Assembly (NCBI RefSeq): GCF_029952525.1 | Contig: NZ_JASAOF010000002.1 | Location: 62,001 to 126,000, forward strand | Source: Saccharopolyspora ipomoeae | GTDB taxonomy: Bacteria > Actinomycetota > Actinomycetes > Mycobacteriales > Pseudonocardiaceae | Direction: 5' to 3' | Length of the DNA: 64,000 bases | Shown here: one piece after another, positions 1-8,116 of the stretch | Layout: each line of letters begins with the position of its first letter | Position numbering within the stretch: the first letter of the stretch is position 1 | The notes under the pieces: model-generated | What the model was told of the DNA's origin: nothing | The model's database searches: none | Seen by the model: only the letters and a program-made list of their open reading frames with translations | Translations under genes and position numbers: made by a program

Positions 1-258
1 CACGCCGCGCAGCGTCTCGTAGGTGAGCCCGTCCTCGATCAGCACCGTCACGCGCGGGTCCCGCCCGATGTTGACGGCTTTCTGCGCCTTCGCCTTGGTC
101 TCGAACCAGACGACGCCGTCGAGCAGCGCGAACCACATCGCCACCGCGTGCGGGTGCCCGGACGGGCCCAGCGTGGACAGCGTCGCCGTGCGACGGGTGG
201 CCATGAACGCCTCGATCTCCTCCGGCGTCATCTGAACCTGCGTGCGCTGCTTGGCCAT
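1..258 (-). CDS. PPOX-class pyridoxamine 5'-phosphate oxidase-like protein, C-terminus outside window
   Basis: The minus strand reads ATG at 258 and stays open to the window edge, giving the first 86 residues. The start MAKQRTQVQMTPEEIEAFM is followed by TATLSTLGPSGHPHAVAMWF and a VWFETKAKAQKAVNI segment, which is the split-barrel flavin/F420-binding fold of the PPOX family, often F420-dependent reductases in actinomycetes. These enzymes bind FMN, F420 or haem as small cytosolic homodimers; the substrate cannot be told from this part. The gene is divergent from the adenosine deaminase homologue, with 100 bp between the starts. Only the N-terminal half is visible, so the family call is firm and the function is open. 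Confidence 0.82.
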   Translation of the reverse strand, partial: MAKQRTQVQMTPEEIEAFMATRRTATLSTLGPSGHPHAVAMWFALLDGVVWFETKAKAQKAVNIGRDPRVTVLIEDGLTYETLRGV

Positions 259-358
259 CGATGTCCCTTCTCGTCGTCGAGCGATCCCGACCGTAGAGGC
301 CGGGGTCGCGGGTTGTCACGGGTTCGACAGGAGGTGATCGAAGCAGCAGGATCGAGGT

Positions 359-1378
359 ATGCGCAGCACCTTCATCGACTCCCTGCCGAAGGTCGAGCTC
401 CACGTGCACCTGGAGGGCTCGATGCAGCCGGCGACCCTGCTGGCGCTCGCCCGCAAGCACGGCATCGCCGACCTGCCCGGCACCCTGGAGGAAGTGCGCG
501 CCTGGTACGGCTTCCGCGACTTCGCGCACTTCATCGACGTCTACCGCAACGCAGTGCGGGTGCTGTGCGACGAGGACGACTTCGCGCTGCTGGCCGCCGA
601 GACCCTCCGCTCCCTGGCCGCGCAGAACGTCCGGTACGCGGAGATGAACTTCAGCCTGTCCAACCACCTCAAGCGTGGCATCCCCGCTGAGCTGGTCTTC
701 GCGGGTCTGGAGCGCGGGCGGCTGCAGGTCGAGGCGGTGCACGACATCGCGGTCCGCTGGATCCCTGACTTCTCCGGTGACTTCGGCGTCGAGGCCGGGG
801 CCGAGACCCTGGAGGCGGCGCTGCGCCACGGTCCGGGCAGCGTGCTCGGGTTCAGCGTCGGCGGTATCGAGGTCGACCGGGCGCCGTTCGCCCGGATCTT
901 CGCTCGGGCCCGCGACGCCGGGCTGCGCAGCTTCCCGCACGCCGGGGAGACCGGTGGCCCGGACAGCGTGTGGACGGCGCTGCGCGACCTCGGCGCCGAC
1001 CGCATCGGCCACGGCATCGCCAGCGTCCGCGACCCCGAGCTGCTCGCTCACCTGCGCGAACACCGGATCCCGCTGGACGTCTCGCCCACCTCGAACCTGT
1101 GCACGCGGGTCGTGGCCGGGCTCGACGAGCACCCGCTGCCCCGGATGCTCGACGCCGGGCTGCTGGTCACCCTCAACTCCGACGACCCGCCGATGTTCGG
1201 CACCGACCTGACCGGCGAGTACCACGCAGCGCGCCGCATGGGGCTCGACGACGCCGCGCTCGCGTGCCTGGCGCGCAACGCCGTGGAAGCGAGCTTCGCC
1301 GAACCGGAGCTCAAGACGCGGCTGCTCGCCGAGATCGATGCCGCGCTGGCAGTCGATTCCCAAGCTAGCGACCGTTAA
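359..1378 (+). CDS. add: adenosine deaminase family protein
   Basis: 339 residues, typical for bacterial adenosine deaminases, which hydrolyse (deoxy)adenosine to (deoxy)inosine in purine salvage. The metal and catalytic residues are visible: HVH at residues 15-17 after a KVEL start, HAGE at 194-197, and the Asp pair of NSDDPP at 275-276. The family also includes adenine and 6-aminodeoxyfutalosine deaminases, so the substrate is inferred. The ATG at 359 has a purine-rich stretch upstream (gaggtgatcgaag). It is followed 40 bp later by an enoyl-CoA hydratase, but an operator-like palindrome over its stop codon suggests the hydratase is controlled separately. Confidence 0.88.
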   Translation: MRSTFIDSLPKVELHVHLEGSMQPATLLALARKHGIADLPGTLEEVRAWYGFRDFAHFIDVYRNAVRVLCDEDDFALLAAETLRSLAAQNVRYAEMNFSLSNHLKRGIPAELVFAGLERGRLQVEAVHDIAVRWIPDFSGDFGVEAGAETLEAALRHGPGSVLGFSVGGIEVDRAPFARIFARARDAGLRSFPHAGETGGPDSVWTALRDLGADRIGHGIASVRDPELLAHLREHRIPLDVSPTSNLCTRVVAGLDEHPLPRMLDAGLLVTLNSDDPPMFGTDLTGEYHAARRMGLDDAALACLARNAVEASFAEPELKTRLLAEIDAALAVDSQASDR

Positions 1379-1379
1379 G
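1364..1379 (+). promoter_or_regulatory. operator-like site upstream of enoyl-CoA hydratase
   Basis: GCTAGCGACCGTTAAG overlaps the deaminase stop codon, about 40 bp before the hydratase ATG. It matches the reverse complement of the site at 10170-10185 at 14 of 16 positions. TetR-family repressors commonly bind such imperfect palindromes upstream of fatty-acid catabolism genes. The binding protein is not known; the TetR gene at 11104 is the nearest candidate. Confidence 0.5.
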
Positions 1380-1417
1380 CTGAGCGGAGCCGCCGAGCCG
1401 ATCACAGGAGATCGCCG

Positions 1418-2182
1418 ATGAGTGACAGTGTTCTGACCGAGTTCGCGGATGGGATCGCGCAGATCACCATCAACCGCCCCGAGGCCCGCAACGCCGTCGA
1501 CCGCTCGGTCGCCGAGGGCATCGCGGCCGCGATCGACGAGTTCGAATCCCGCGGCGACCTGACCGCGGCCGTGCTCACCGGCGCCGGGGGCACCTTCTGC
1601 GCGGGCATGGACCTCAAGGCCTTCACCCGAGGTGAGCGGCCCTCGCTGCCCGGCCGCGGGTTCGGCGGGCTCACCGAGAAGCCCCCGACGAAGCCGCTGA
1701 TCGCCGCCGTCGAGGGCTGGGCGCTGGCGGGCGGCTGCGAACTGGCGCTGTCCGCCGACCTCATCGTGGCCTCGCGGGAGTCGAAGTTCGGGCTGCCCGA
1801 GGTCAAGCGCAGCCTCGTCGCCGCGGCCGGCGGCCTGCTTCGGCTGCCCAAGACGCTGCCGTACCAGCTGGCGATGGAGATCGCGCTGACCGGCGACCCG
1901 ATCACCGCCGAGGTCGCCCACCAGCACGGTCTGGTCAACAAGCTCACCGAGCCGGGCGACGCGCTGGCCGAGGCGCGGGCGCTGGCGGCCCGCATCGCCG
2001 CCAACGGGCCGCTGGCGGTGCGCGCCACCAAGCAGATCGTCGCCGGTGCCGTGACCTGGACCGACGAGGAGGCCTTCGCGCGGCAGTCGGAGATCGCCGC
2101 TCCGGTGTTCACCTCCGCCGACGCCCAGGAAGGCGCGATCGCCTTCGCGGAGAAGCGCAAGCCCGTCTGGCGCGGTGAGTGA
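1418..2182 (+). CDS. enoyl-CoA hydratase/isomerase (crotonase) family protein
   Basis: 254 residues with the crotonase fold. Crotonases add water to trans-2-enoyl-CoA in beta-oxidation or carry out related CoA-ester chemistry. The oxyanion-hole segments GTFCAGMDLKAF and EGWALAGGCELAL are present, and GLPEVKRSLVA carries the usual glutamate. The start ATG has an aggag ribosome-binding site 7 bp upstream. The stop codon is 13 bp before the thiolase start, so the two are probably co-transcribed. It is closely similar to the hydratase at 30287-31084: both have GERPSLPGRGF and LPEVKR followed by GGLLRLP, so they look like paralogues. The acyl chain specificity is unknown. Confidence 0.9.
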   Translation: MSDSVLTEFADGIAQITINRPEARNAVDRSVAEGIAAAIDEFESRGDLTAAVLTGAGGTFCAGMDLKAFTRGERPSLPGRGFGGLTEKPPTKPLIAAVEGWALAGGCELALSADLIVASRESKFGLPEVKRSLVAAAGGLLRLPKTLPYQLAMEIALTGDPITAEVAHQHGLVNKLTEPGDALAEARALAARIAANGPLAVRATKQIVAGAVTWTDEEAFARQSEIAAPVFTSADAQEGAIAFAEKRKPVWRGE

Positions 2183-2195
2183 GAGGAGTCCGGTC

Positions 2196-3338
2196 ATGAG
2201 GGATGCCGTCATCGTCGACGCCGTCCGCACGCCCATCGGCAAGCGCAACGGGACGCTGTCCGGGATCCACCCGCAGGACCTCTCGGCGCGCGTGCTGACC
2301 GCGCTGGTGGAGCGCACCGGAGTTGATCCCGCCACCGTCGACGACGTGGTGTGGGGTTGCGTGTCGCAGGTAGGCGACCAGTCCAGCAACATCGGCCGGT
2401 TCGCCGCCCTGGCCGCCGGGTGGCCCGAGCACGTGCCGGGCCAGACGATCAACCGGGCCTGCGGATCCAGCCAGCAGGCCGTCGACTCGGCCGCGCACGC
2501 CGTCATGGCCGGGCAGTACGACGTCGTGGTCGCGGGTGGCGTGGAGTCGATGAGCCGCGTTCCCCTCGGGTCGGCCCGCCAGACCGGTCAGCCCTACGGC
2601 CCGGCCGTGACCGACCGCTACGACGGGTTCGCCTTCAACCAGGGAATCGGCGCCGAACTCATCGCCGAGCGCTGGGGCCTGTCGCGGCAGCGGCTCGACG
2701 AGTACTCGGCGGCCTCGCACGCCCGCGCCGCCGAGGCGATCGACCGGGGGCTGTTCGACGACCACATCATCCCCATCGACGTCGAGGGCACGAAGTTCAC
2801 CGCCGACGAGGGGCTGCGGCGCGGCACCACCGCCGAGAAGCTGGGCGGGCTCAAAACCGCGTTCAAGGAGGACGGCGTCATCCACGCCGGCAACTCCTCG
2901 CAGATCTCCGACGGCGCGGCCGCGCTGCTGATCACCACCTCCGAGCGCGCCCGCGAGCTCGGACTGACGCCGGTCGCCCGCTACCACAGCGGTGCGGTCA
3001 GCGGCGCCGACCCGATCACGATGCTCACCGGCCCGATCCCGGCCACCCGCAAGGTGCTGCAGCGCTCCGGACTGTCCATCGAGGACATCGGAACCTACGA
3101 GGTCAACGAGGCGTTCGCCCCGGTCCCGCTGGCCTGGCTGGACGACCTCGGAGCCGATCCGGAGCGGCTCAACCCGCTCGGCGGCGCCATCGCCGTCGGC
3201 CACCCGCTGGGCGGTTCGGGCGCGATCCTCATGACCCGCCTGCTCGCCCGGATGCGCGAGAAGGGCCTGCGCTACGGCCTGCAGACCATGTGCGAAGGAG
3301 GCGGCACGGCCAACGCCACGATCATCGAGAGCCTCTGA
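2196..3338 (+). CDS. thiolase family protein (acetyl-CoA C-acyltransferase)
   Basis: 380 residues when started at the ATG at 2196, which has a GGAG site upstream; the open frame extends to a GTG at 2175, but homologues begin at MRDAVIVDAVRTP. Thiolases cleave 3-ketoacyl-CoA with CoA in the last step of beta-oxidation. The nucleophilic Cys is at residue 89 (NRACGSSQQA), GHPLGGSG gives His336, and the second Cys is at 366 (MCEGGGTAN). With the hydratase just upstream it forms a two-gene degradative module. It resembles the thiolases at 8957 and 31892. Confidence 0.93.
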   Translation: MRDAVIVDAVRTPIGKRNGTLSGIHPQDLSARVLTALVERTGVDPATVDDVVWGCVSQVGDQSSNIGRFAALAAGWPEHVPGQTINRACGSSQQAVDSAAHAVMAGQYDVVVAGGVESMSRVPLGSARQTGQPYGPAVTDRYDGFAFNQGIGAELIAERWGLSRQRLDEYSAASHARAAEAIDRGLFDDHIIPIDVEGTKFTADEGLRRGTTAEKLGGLKTAFKEDGVIHAGNSSQISDGAAALLITTSERARELGLTPVARYHSGAVSGADPITMLTGPIPATRKVLQRSGLSIEDIGTYEVNEAFAPVPLAWLDDLGADPERLNPLGGAIAVGHPLGGSGAILMTRLLARMREKGLRYGLQTMCEGGGTANATIIESL

Positions 3339-3351
3339 CCCGTCCCCGGAC

Positions 3352-3376
3352 GCTCCGCGGCCGTGAGGGCCGGAGC
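3352..3376 (+). terminator. hairpin terminator downstream of thiolase
   Basis: GCTCC and GGCC arms (3352-3362) pair with GGCC and GGAGC (3368-3376) across a short loop, with a 2-nt bulge. It begins 14 bp after the thiolase stop. There is no T-run, as is common in high-GC actinomycetes. Confidence 0.5.
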
Positions 3377-3493
3377 ATCGAACCGAACGAGAAACTCCGG
3401 GGGCGGGGCAGCCCCTCCATCAGCACCCGACCCCAACTCTCCACCCCAAGACCCACCACGACATCCCCGAAGAGCTCAACCGCTCACCTGAGG

Positions 3494-3756
3494 TCTGTGG
3501 GTGGGGACAGTTTTCATGAAAACTTCCCCCACCCACAGAAACGACTCGGTGATGGGGTCGATCTCGAAGTTTTCATGAAAACTGTCCCATCATCATTACG
3601 TGACCTGGGGGAACGGTGCGGTTTTCATGAAAACTGTCCCCACGATCGGGGACTCGGAGATGTGGGGAAGGGGGAAGTTTTCATGAAAACTTCGTTTTCC
3701 TCCACGTCGTGATGTGACGGGTGGTGGGGAGGTTTTCATGAGAACCTCCACACCAC
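3494..3756. repeat. array of five palindromic GTTTTCATGAAAAC repeats between convergent genes
   Basis: Cores lie at 3510-3523, 3569-3582, 3621-3634, 3677-3690 and 3732-3745. The first four are exact and the fifth has one substitution (GTTTTCATGAGAAC). Core-to-core steps are 59, 52, 56 and 55 bp. Several are the centre of larger dyads: 3494-3539 is a 46-bp inverted repeat with two mismatched pairs, 3674-3693 is a perfect 20-bp palindrome, and 3720-3757 is nearly perfect with GGTGG/CCACC flanks. The array fills most of the 472-bp gap between the thiolase and the convergent acyl-CoA dehydrogenase. Roles as tandem bidirectional terminators, mRNA-stabilising hairpins or protein-binding sites are all possible. 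No coding sequence is seen here. Confidence 0.85.
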
Positions 3757-3769
3757 CACGGGGTGACGT

Positions 3770-3805
3770 CCGGGGTGGAGGTTCCCGTGGGGCCCTCCAC
3801 CCCGG
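3770..3805 (-). terminator. hairpin terminator of acyl-CoA dehydrogenase gene
   Basis: A 12-bp perfect GC-rich stem (CCGGGGTGGAGG at 3770-3781 with its complement at 3794-3805) and a 12-nt loop, 5 bp beyond the stop codon of the minus-strand dehydrogenase. No T-tract follows. Confidence 0.65.
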
Positions 3806-3810
3806 GAGGG

Positions 3811-5964
3811 TCACTTGATCAGCGGGTCTCGGGGGAGGCCGAGGATTCGCTCTCCGATCTGGTTCCGCTTGATCTCGCTGGTGCCTCCTGCGATGGACAG
3901 GCCGCGGTGGAGGAGGGCGAGGGCGCCGCTGAAGGCGCCGGGTCCGTCCAGGTAGACCGAGTCCGGGCCGCTCAGGGCTCCCATGATCGCCGCTGCGTCG
4001 TGGCCGAGTTCGGAGAGGACGAGCTTGGTGATCGCCCCTTCCGGGCCCGGTTCGCCGCCGGCGACGGCGCGGTGGGCGGAGCGCATGTTGAGCATCTCCA
4101 TCGCGTGGTGCTCGGCCGCGTAGCGGCCGATGCGCACCGCGCCGCCGGTGAGCCGCTCCGGGTGCGCGTCGAGGTGCGGGACCATCGCCGAGGCCGGGGT
4201 GGACATCGTGCCCTGACCGCCGCCGATGCTGACGCTCTCGTTGCCGAGCGTGGCGCGCGCGACCGCCCACCCGCCGTCGATCGGGCCCACGACGTCCTCG
4301 TCCGGCACGAACACGTCCTCGAAGAACACCTCGTTGAACTCCGAGGCGCCCGAGGGCATCTTGATCGGCCGCACCTCGACGCCCTCGGCGTGCATGTCGA
4401 TGACCATCATCGTGATGCCCTGGTGCTTGGGCACGTCCGGATCGGTGCGCACGGTCGCGAACCCCATGCCCGCCTTGTGGGCGCCGCTGGTCCACACCTT
4501 CTGCCCGTTGATCCGCCAACCGCCCTCGACGCGGGTGGCGCGGGTGCGGATGCCGGCCGCGTCGGAACCGGCGGCGGGTTCGCTGAACAGCTGGCACCAG
4601 ATGACGTCCTGGCGCAGCGCGGGCCCGACCCAGCGCGCCACCTGCTGCTCGGTGCCGTGCTGGATGAGGGTGAGGATCACCCAGCCCGTGATGCCGTAGG
4701 CGGGGCGCTTCACCCCGGCCGCGGCGAATTCCTGCTCCACCACGAGCTGTTCGACGGCGCCGGCCGCCCGGCCGTAGGGCGCGGGCCAGTGCGGCATGAC
4801 GTAACCGGTCTCGATGAGCCGTTCCTTCTGCCGGTCCTCGGGCAGCGCGGCGATCTCGTCGGCGACGGCGCGGATCCGGGTGCGGAGGTCCTCGGCCTCG
4901 GGCGGCAGCTCGACGGTGCGAGCCCGGGTGACACCGCGGCGCGTGAGGTCGGTGAGCTCGGTGGCGGCGTCGTCGGCGGGCAGCAGCGCCAGCAGCGCCG
5001 TGGCCCGCCGCATGTACAGGTGGGCGTCGTGCTCCCAGGTGATGGCGATGCCGCCGTGCACCTGCGTGTTGAGGTTGGCGCACAGGTCCGCCGCCGGTGC
5101 GGCGAGCGCGGCGGCGGCCGCTGCGGCGAAGGACAGCTGGTCTCCACCGGTCTGCGCGGCGCGCGCGGCGTCCCAGGCGGCGCTGGTGGCGAGTTCGGTG
5201 GCGACGGCCATGTTGGCGCAGTGGTGCTTGACGGCCTGGTACGTGCCGATCACCCGGCCGAACTGCTCGCGTTCCTTGGCGTAGGCGGCGGCGATCTCGG
5301 TGCACTCGCGCGCGACACCGGCCGCCTCGGCCGACAGGACCACGCGCGCCAGGTCGACCAGCGCCCGGCGCGCCCCGGTCAGCACGACGGCGGGTGCCGA
5401 GGACAGCGACACGCGCGCCGAGCGGCGCGACGGATCCAGGTTCGCGGGCACCTCGACGCCGACCCCGTCGCCGACCTCGACGACCACGACGTCCTCACCG
5501 GCGGGCAGCACCAGCAGCCGCGCCAGGCCGCCACCCACCACCGCGGGCGCCGAGCCGGACGCGGTCCCGCCGGAGACCTCGACCTCGGCGTCCAGCGCGA
5601 CCCCGGCCGGGATCGAACCGTCGGCCAACCCGGGCAGGAAGCGCTTCTTCGCCGGGTCGTCGCCGGCCCGCTCGATCACCGCGGACGCGATGACCGTCGG
5701 CGCGAACGGACCGGGGGCCACCGCCCGCCCCATCTGCTCGGCGACCACCGCGGTTTCCTCCAGCCCGAACCCGGCGCCGCCGAACTCCTCGGGCAGGTGC
5801 AACCCCAACCAGCCCAGCTCGGCAGACTCCCGCCAGAACGCGGGCAGCTCCTCGGTCTCGGCCTCCAGCAACGCACGACCGGCGCCCCGCGCCTCACGCC
5901 GCACCAGCAGATCGGACACGGTTCCGCTCAAGAGCCGGTGATCTTCATTGATCGCGATCGACAT
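3811..5964 (-). CDS. two-domain acyl-CoA dehydrogenase, FadE34-like
   Basis: 717 residues, about twice the normal acyl-CoA dehydrogenase length. Two complete modules are joined: residues 1 to about 340 (N-terminal INEDHRLL, then GLHLPEEFGGAG and EREQFGRVIGTYQAVKH), and a second from about 350 to the end (WPAPYGRAAG, LFSEPAAGSDAA, SGASEFNEVFFEDVFVP, GGTSEIKRNQIGERILGLPR). In Mycobacterium, FadE34 is a single-gene version of the alpha2beta2 dehydrogenases that act on CoA-activated steroid side chains; this size and layout match it. The flavin-binding residues are mainly in the second half. It is transcribed alone on the minus strand. A bulky, steroid-like acyl-CoA substrate is inference from the family. 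Confidence 0.88.
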   Translation of the reverse strand: MSIAINEDHRLLSGTVSDLLVRREARGAGRALLEAETEELPAFWRESAELGWLGLHLPEEFGGAGFGLEETAVVAEQMGRAVAPGPFAPTVIASAVIERAGDDPAKKRFLPGLADGSIPAGVALDAEVEVSGGTASGSAPAVVGGGLARLLVLPAGEDVVVVEVGDGVGVEVPANLDPSRRSARVSLSSAPAVVLTGARRALVDLARVVLSAEAAGVARECTEIAAAYAKEREQFGRVIGTYQAVKHHCANMAVATELATSAAWDAARAAQTGGDQLSFAAAAAAALAAPAADLCANLNTQVHGGIAITWEHDAHLYMRRATALLALLPADDAATELTDLTRRGVTRARTVELPPEAEDLRTRIRAVADEIAALPEDRQKERLIETGYVMPHWPAPYGRAAGAVEQLVVEQEFAAAGVKRPAYGITGWVILTLIQHGTEQQVARWVGPALRQDVIWCQLFSEPAAGSDAAGIRTRATRVEGGWRINGQKVWTSGAHKAGMGFATVRTDPDVPKHQGITMMVIDMHAEGVEVRPIKMPSGASEFNEVFFEDVFVPDEDVVGPIDGGWAVARATLGNESVSIGGGQGTMSTPASAMVPHLDAHPERLTGGAVRIGRYAAEHHAMEMLNMRSAHRAVAGGEPGPEGAITKLVLSELGHDAAAIMGALSGPDSVYLDGPGAFSGALALLHRGLSIAGGTSEIKRNQIGERILGLPRDPLIK

Positions 5965-6102
5965 ACCCAGAGCCTAAGTTCCCGAACCGCCAGAAGATAC
6001 CCGCGAACGAATCCCGTACCACCAGTTCGCCCCCGCACAACACCGCAGCCCGCGCTCGGTGCAACGTGCCTCCTGCTGTCGGGCTCGGTGGGCGGTGCGG
6101 GG

Positions 6103-6180
6103 CAGGGGACGGTTTCTCCTCGAATTGACCGGACATAACGGACATTGATCATGGGTGATTCGGGGAAAAACCGTCCCCTG
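6103..6180 (-). terminator. long inverted repeat downstream of the DUF2236 gene
   Basis: Arms of 23 bp (6103-6125 and 6158-6180) match with two mismatches around a 32-nt middle, beginning with CAGGGGACGGTTT on the left. It lies 53 bp after the stop of the minus-strand oxygenase gene and 139 bp before the acyl-CoA dehydrogenase start. It could terminate the oxygenase transcript or act as a regulatory dyad. The rest of the 268-bp gap shows no gene. Confidence 0.55.
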
Positions 6181-6232
6181 GTGACGCGCGGTGGCAACGG
6201 GAGATGAGGGCTGGGGGTGGCGGGAGGTGGGG

Positions 6233-7123
6233 TTAGAGCGGTCGGGTGGCGAGGGTGCGGGTGAGGGCTTGGTTGGCGCGGTGGGCTTTTCGGGCTTCGC
6301 GGGCGATGGGGAAGTAGCGGAGGCGTTCGGGGAGCAGCGGGACGATCGTGGCGATGACTCGGCCGAGGCGGCGGAGCTTTCGCTCGTCGGAGTCGGTCCA
6401 GGTGAGGCCGAGCTTGGCTCGGGCGGTCTCCGGGAGGGTGCCGACGGTGACGAAGTGCTGGAGCTTGCCGGGCAGGAACGCCGCCGCTCGCCAGAGGGGG
6501 CGGAGCGGGCGGGGGAGCTTCGGGGGTGGCGGGATCGTGCGGGAGGTGGCGAGGAAGTCGTGGACCGCCGGGTGCGCGACGAGGGTGTGGTCGAGGATCT
6601 CGTCGAAGCGGGCCAGGTAGTCGTCGTAGGTCGGCGGGATCTCCTTCTCCACCACGTGCAGGTTGCGCATCAGCTGCTTGATCTCGGCGTAGACCGACTC
6701 GCGCTCGGCCGCGGAGAGCGGTCGGCGGGAGAAGTAGCGGGCGCCGGTGGTGAAGGCGTACGGCGAGGTCAGGATGATCCACGCCCACGGGCCCGAGGCC
6801 AGCGCGTGGTGGGTGACGCCGTCGGCGTCGGTGGACTTCAGCGGGGCGTGCATGGCGCGCAACCGATCGCCCTCGGCCAGGGCCTCCTCGCCGCCGTAGA
6901 CCCAGGTCTGCACCGAGGCGATGCTGCGCGAAGCCCGGCCCACCGCGTCGGTGCGGAACACCGAGTGCTCGTCGACCACCGTCCCGACCGACGGGTGCAT
7001 CAGCTGCAGCGCGAAACCCGCGCCGGTGGTCAGCGAGAACGTGATCAGCCCCGCGTGCTCCCACAGGTAGGAACCGGGGCCGAAGGGGCGGCGTCGCGGG
7101 ATCGTGTCGACCGTCTGGCTCAT
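6233..7123 (-). CDS. oxygenase MpaB family protein (DUF2236)
   Basis: 296 residues matching the DUF2236/MpaB family, haem-containing enzymes that include the rubber oxygenase Lcp and the MpaB oxygenase of mycophenolic acid synthesis, which cleaves a prenyl side chain. The N-terminal FGPGSYLWEHAGLITF, the LQLMHPSVGTVVDEHS stretch, the GPWAWIILTSPYAF region and the YDDYLARFDEIL segment are characteristic. No signal peptide is seen. It is divergent from the TetR gene at 7227 across a 103-bp gap containing a palindrome, so that TetR is its likely local repressor. Substrate unknown. Confidence 0.85.
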   Translation of the reverse strand: MSQTVDTIPRRRPFGPGSYLWEHAGLITFSLTTGAGFALQLMHPSVGTVVDEHSVFRTDAVGRASRSIASVQTWVYGGEEALAEGDRLRAMHAPLKSTDADGVTHHALASGPWAWIILTSPYAFTTGARYFSRRPLSAAERESVYAEIKQLMRNLHVVEKEIPPTYDDYLARFDEILDHTLVAHPAVHDFLATSRTIPPPPKLPRPLRPLWRAAAFLPGKLQHFVTVGTLPETARAKLGLTWTDSDERKLRRLGRVIATIVPLLPERLRYFPIAREARKAHRANQALTRTLATRPL

Positions 7124-7168
7124 GGCGCTGTTCCTCGGAGGTGATTCTGGTGGATGGCGTCACCACAA

Positions 7169-7194
7169 AATCTGGTGCGACTGTCCATCAGATT
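7169..7194. promoter_or_regulatory. palindromic operator candidate between DUF2236 and TetR genes
   Basis: AATCTGGTG and CATCAGATT form a 9-bp inverted repeat with one mismatch and an 8-bp centre. Its position between two divergent starts, 33 bp from the TetR GTG, is typical of TetR autoregulatory operators. Confidence 0.55.
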
Positions 7195-7226
7195 GCGTCG
7201 GAGGTCAATGGTGAGAGGATCGCGGC

Positions 7227-7871
7227 GTGACGACCACGCCCCGCTACTACCGCGGCGAGTCCCCGGAGCAGCGCCGGGCTCAGCGCCGCGCCGCGCTGCT
7301 CGACGCCGCTCTCGACCTGCTCACCGCCGAAGGCTGGGAGCGGGTCACGGTGCGCAGCGTGTGCGCCAGGGCCAGGCTCAACGACCGCTACTTCCACGAG
7401 AGCTTCCGCGACCGCGACGAACTCCTGCTGGCCGTCCTCGACGACGTCACCGCCCAGTGCACCCAGGTCGTGGTGGACGCGCTCGACGGCACTCCGCAGG
7501 ACCTCCGGCTGCGGGTGCGCGCGGTCGTCGAGGCCGGCATGGCGTTCCTGGAAGGAGATCCGCGCCGCGGCAGGCTCCTGGTGGAATCGCAGGCGACCGA
7601 GGCGCTGCGGGACCGGCGCGCGGCGACGATCCGGATGCTCGCCACCATCGCCGCCGATCAGACCCGCGAACTCCTCGGCGAGAAGGCGCCTCCCGAACCC
7701 GACGCCGAACTCCTCGGGCTCACGCTCGTAGGAGGAGCGTTCGAGCTGTTCACGATGTGGATTCGCGACGACCTCCCCGTCACGCGCGACCACCTGGCCG
7801 ACTTCCTGGTCGCCCTGCTGCTCACCAACACCGACCTCGCCGCCGCGCTCGACCGCGAAGCGCCGCGGTGA
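7227..7871 (+). CDS. TetR/AcrR family transcriptional regulator
   Basis: 214 residues starting at GTG 7227. The N-terminal helix-turn-helix is visible at about residues 19-63 (RAALLDAALDLL, TVRSVCARARLNDRYFHESF, RDELLLAVL). The remainder is the variable ligand-binding domain with LVGGAFELFTMWIRDD near the end. It is divergent from the MpaB-like oxygenase, which it probably controls with its own gene through the dyad at 7169-7194. The ligand is unknown. Confidence 0.9.
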   Translation: MTTTPRYYRGESPEQRRAQRRAALLDAALDLLTAEGWERVTVRSVCARARLNDRYFHESFRDRDELLLAVLDDVTAQCTQVVVDALDGTPQDLRLRVRAVVEAGMAFLEGDPRRGRLLVESQATEALRDRRAATIRMLATIAADQTRELLGEKAPPEPDAELLGLTLVGGAFELFTMWIRDDLPVTRDHLADFLVALLLTNTDLAAALDREAPR

Positions 7872-7872
7872 A

Positions 7873-8072
7873 CCTCGGGCCGGTTCGCGCTCGATGCCGC
7901 GCAGCAGTGCGTGCTGGCGGCGGACCTGCTCCAGGGAGCGGTAGGGGGTGCGCTCGCCCCCGCACTCGCTGGAGAGGTGGCCGGAATGGCCGTGGGCGGC
8001 GAGGGTTTCGAGGATCTCCCGCCACGGGATGGTGGCGTTCTCGTGGAAGGTGAGTCGGTCCGCGTGGCATGA
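7873..8072 (-). pseudogene. C-terminal remnant of a sugar phosphate isomerase/epimerase-like gene
   Basis: In one minus-strand frame the gap between the TetR gene and the next hydratase reads RLTFHENATIPWREILETL, AAHGHSGHLSSECGGERTPY and SLEQVRRQHALLRGIE. This resembles the end of the xylose-isomerase-like TIM-barrel family, where the last strand carries an (S)SE-x-GG/EG motif. There is no start codon, a TGA lies just upstream in frame (8094-8096), and the frame runs without its own stop into the antisense of the TetR gene. It therefore looks like the tail of a gene whose front was lost and replaced by the neighbouring locus. The identification is by eye. Confidence 0.45.
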
Positions 8073-8116
8073 CGATGATGGTCGACGGGCGGTTCACCCC
8101 ACCGGCCTGATCCGGC

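Noticed and set aside
3494..3756. CRISPR array, because of repeats at about 55-bp steps
   Set aside because: The repeat is only 14 bp and fully palindromic, the intervals vary from 38 to 45 bp and are themselves parts of hairpin arms, and no cas gene is present.
3763..6138. A 791-codon plus-strand frame
   Set aside because: It is the shadow of the acyl-CoA dehydrogenase on the other strand; composition is Gly/Arg/Asp-rich with no recognisable domain.
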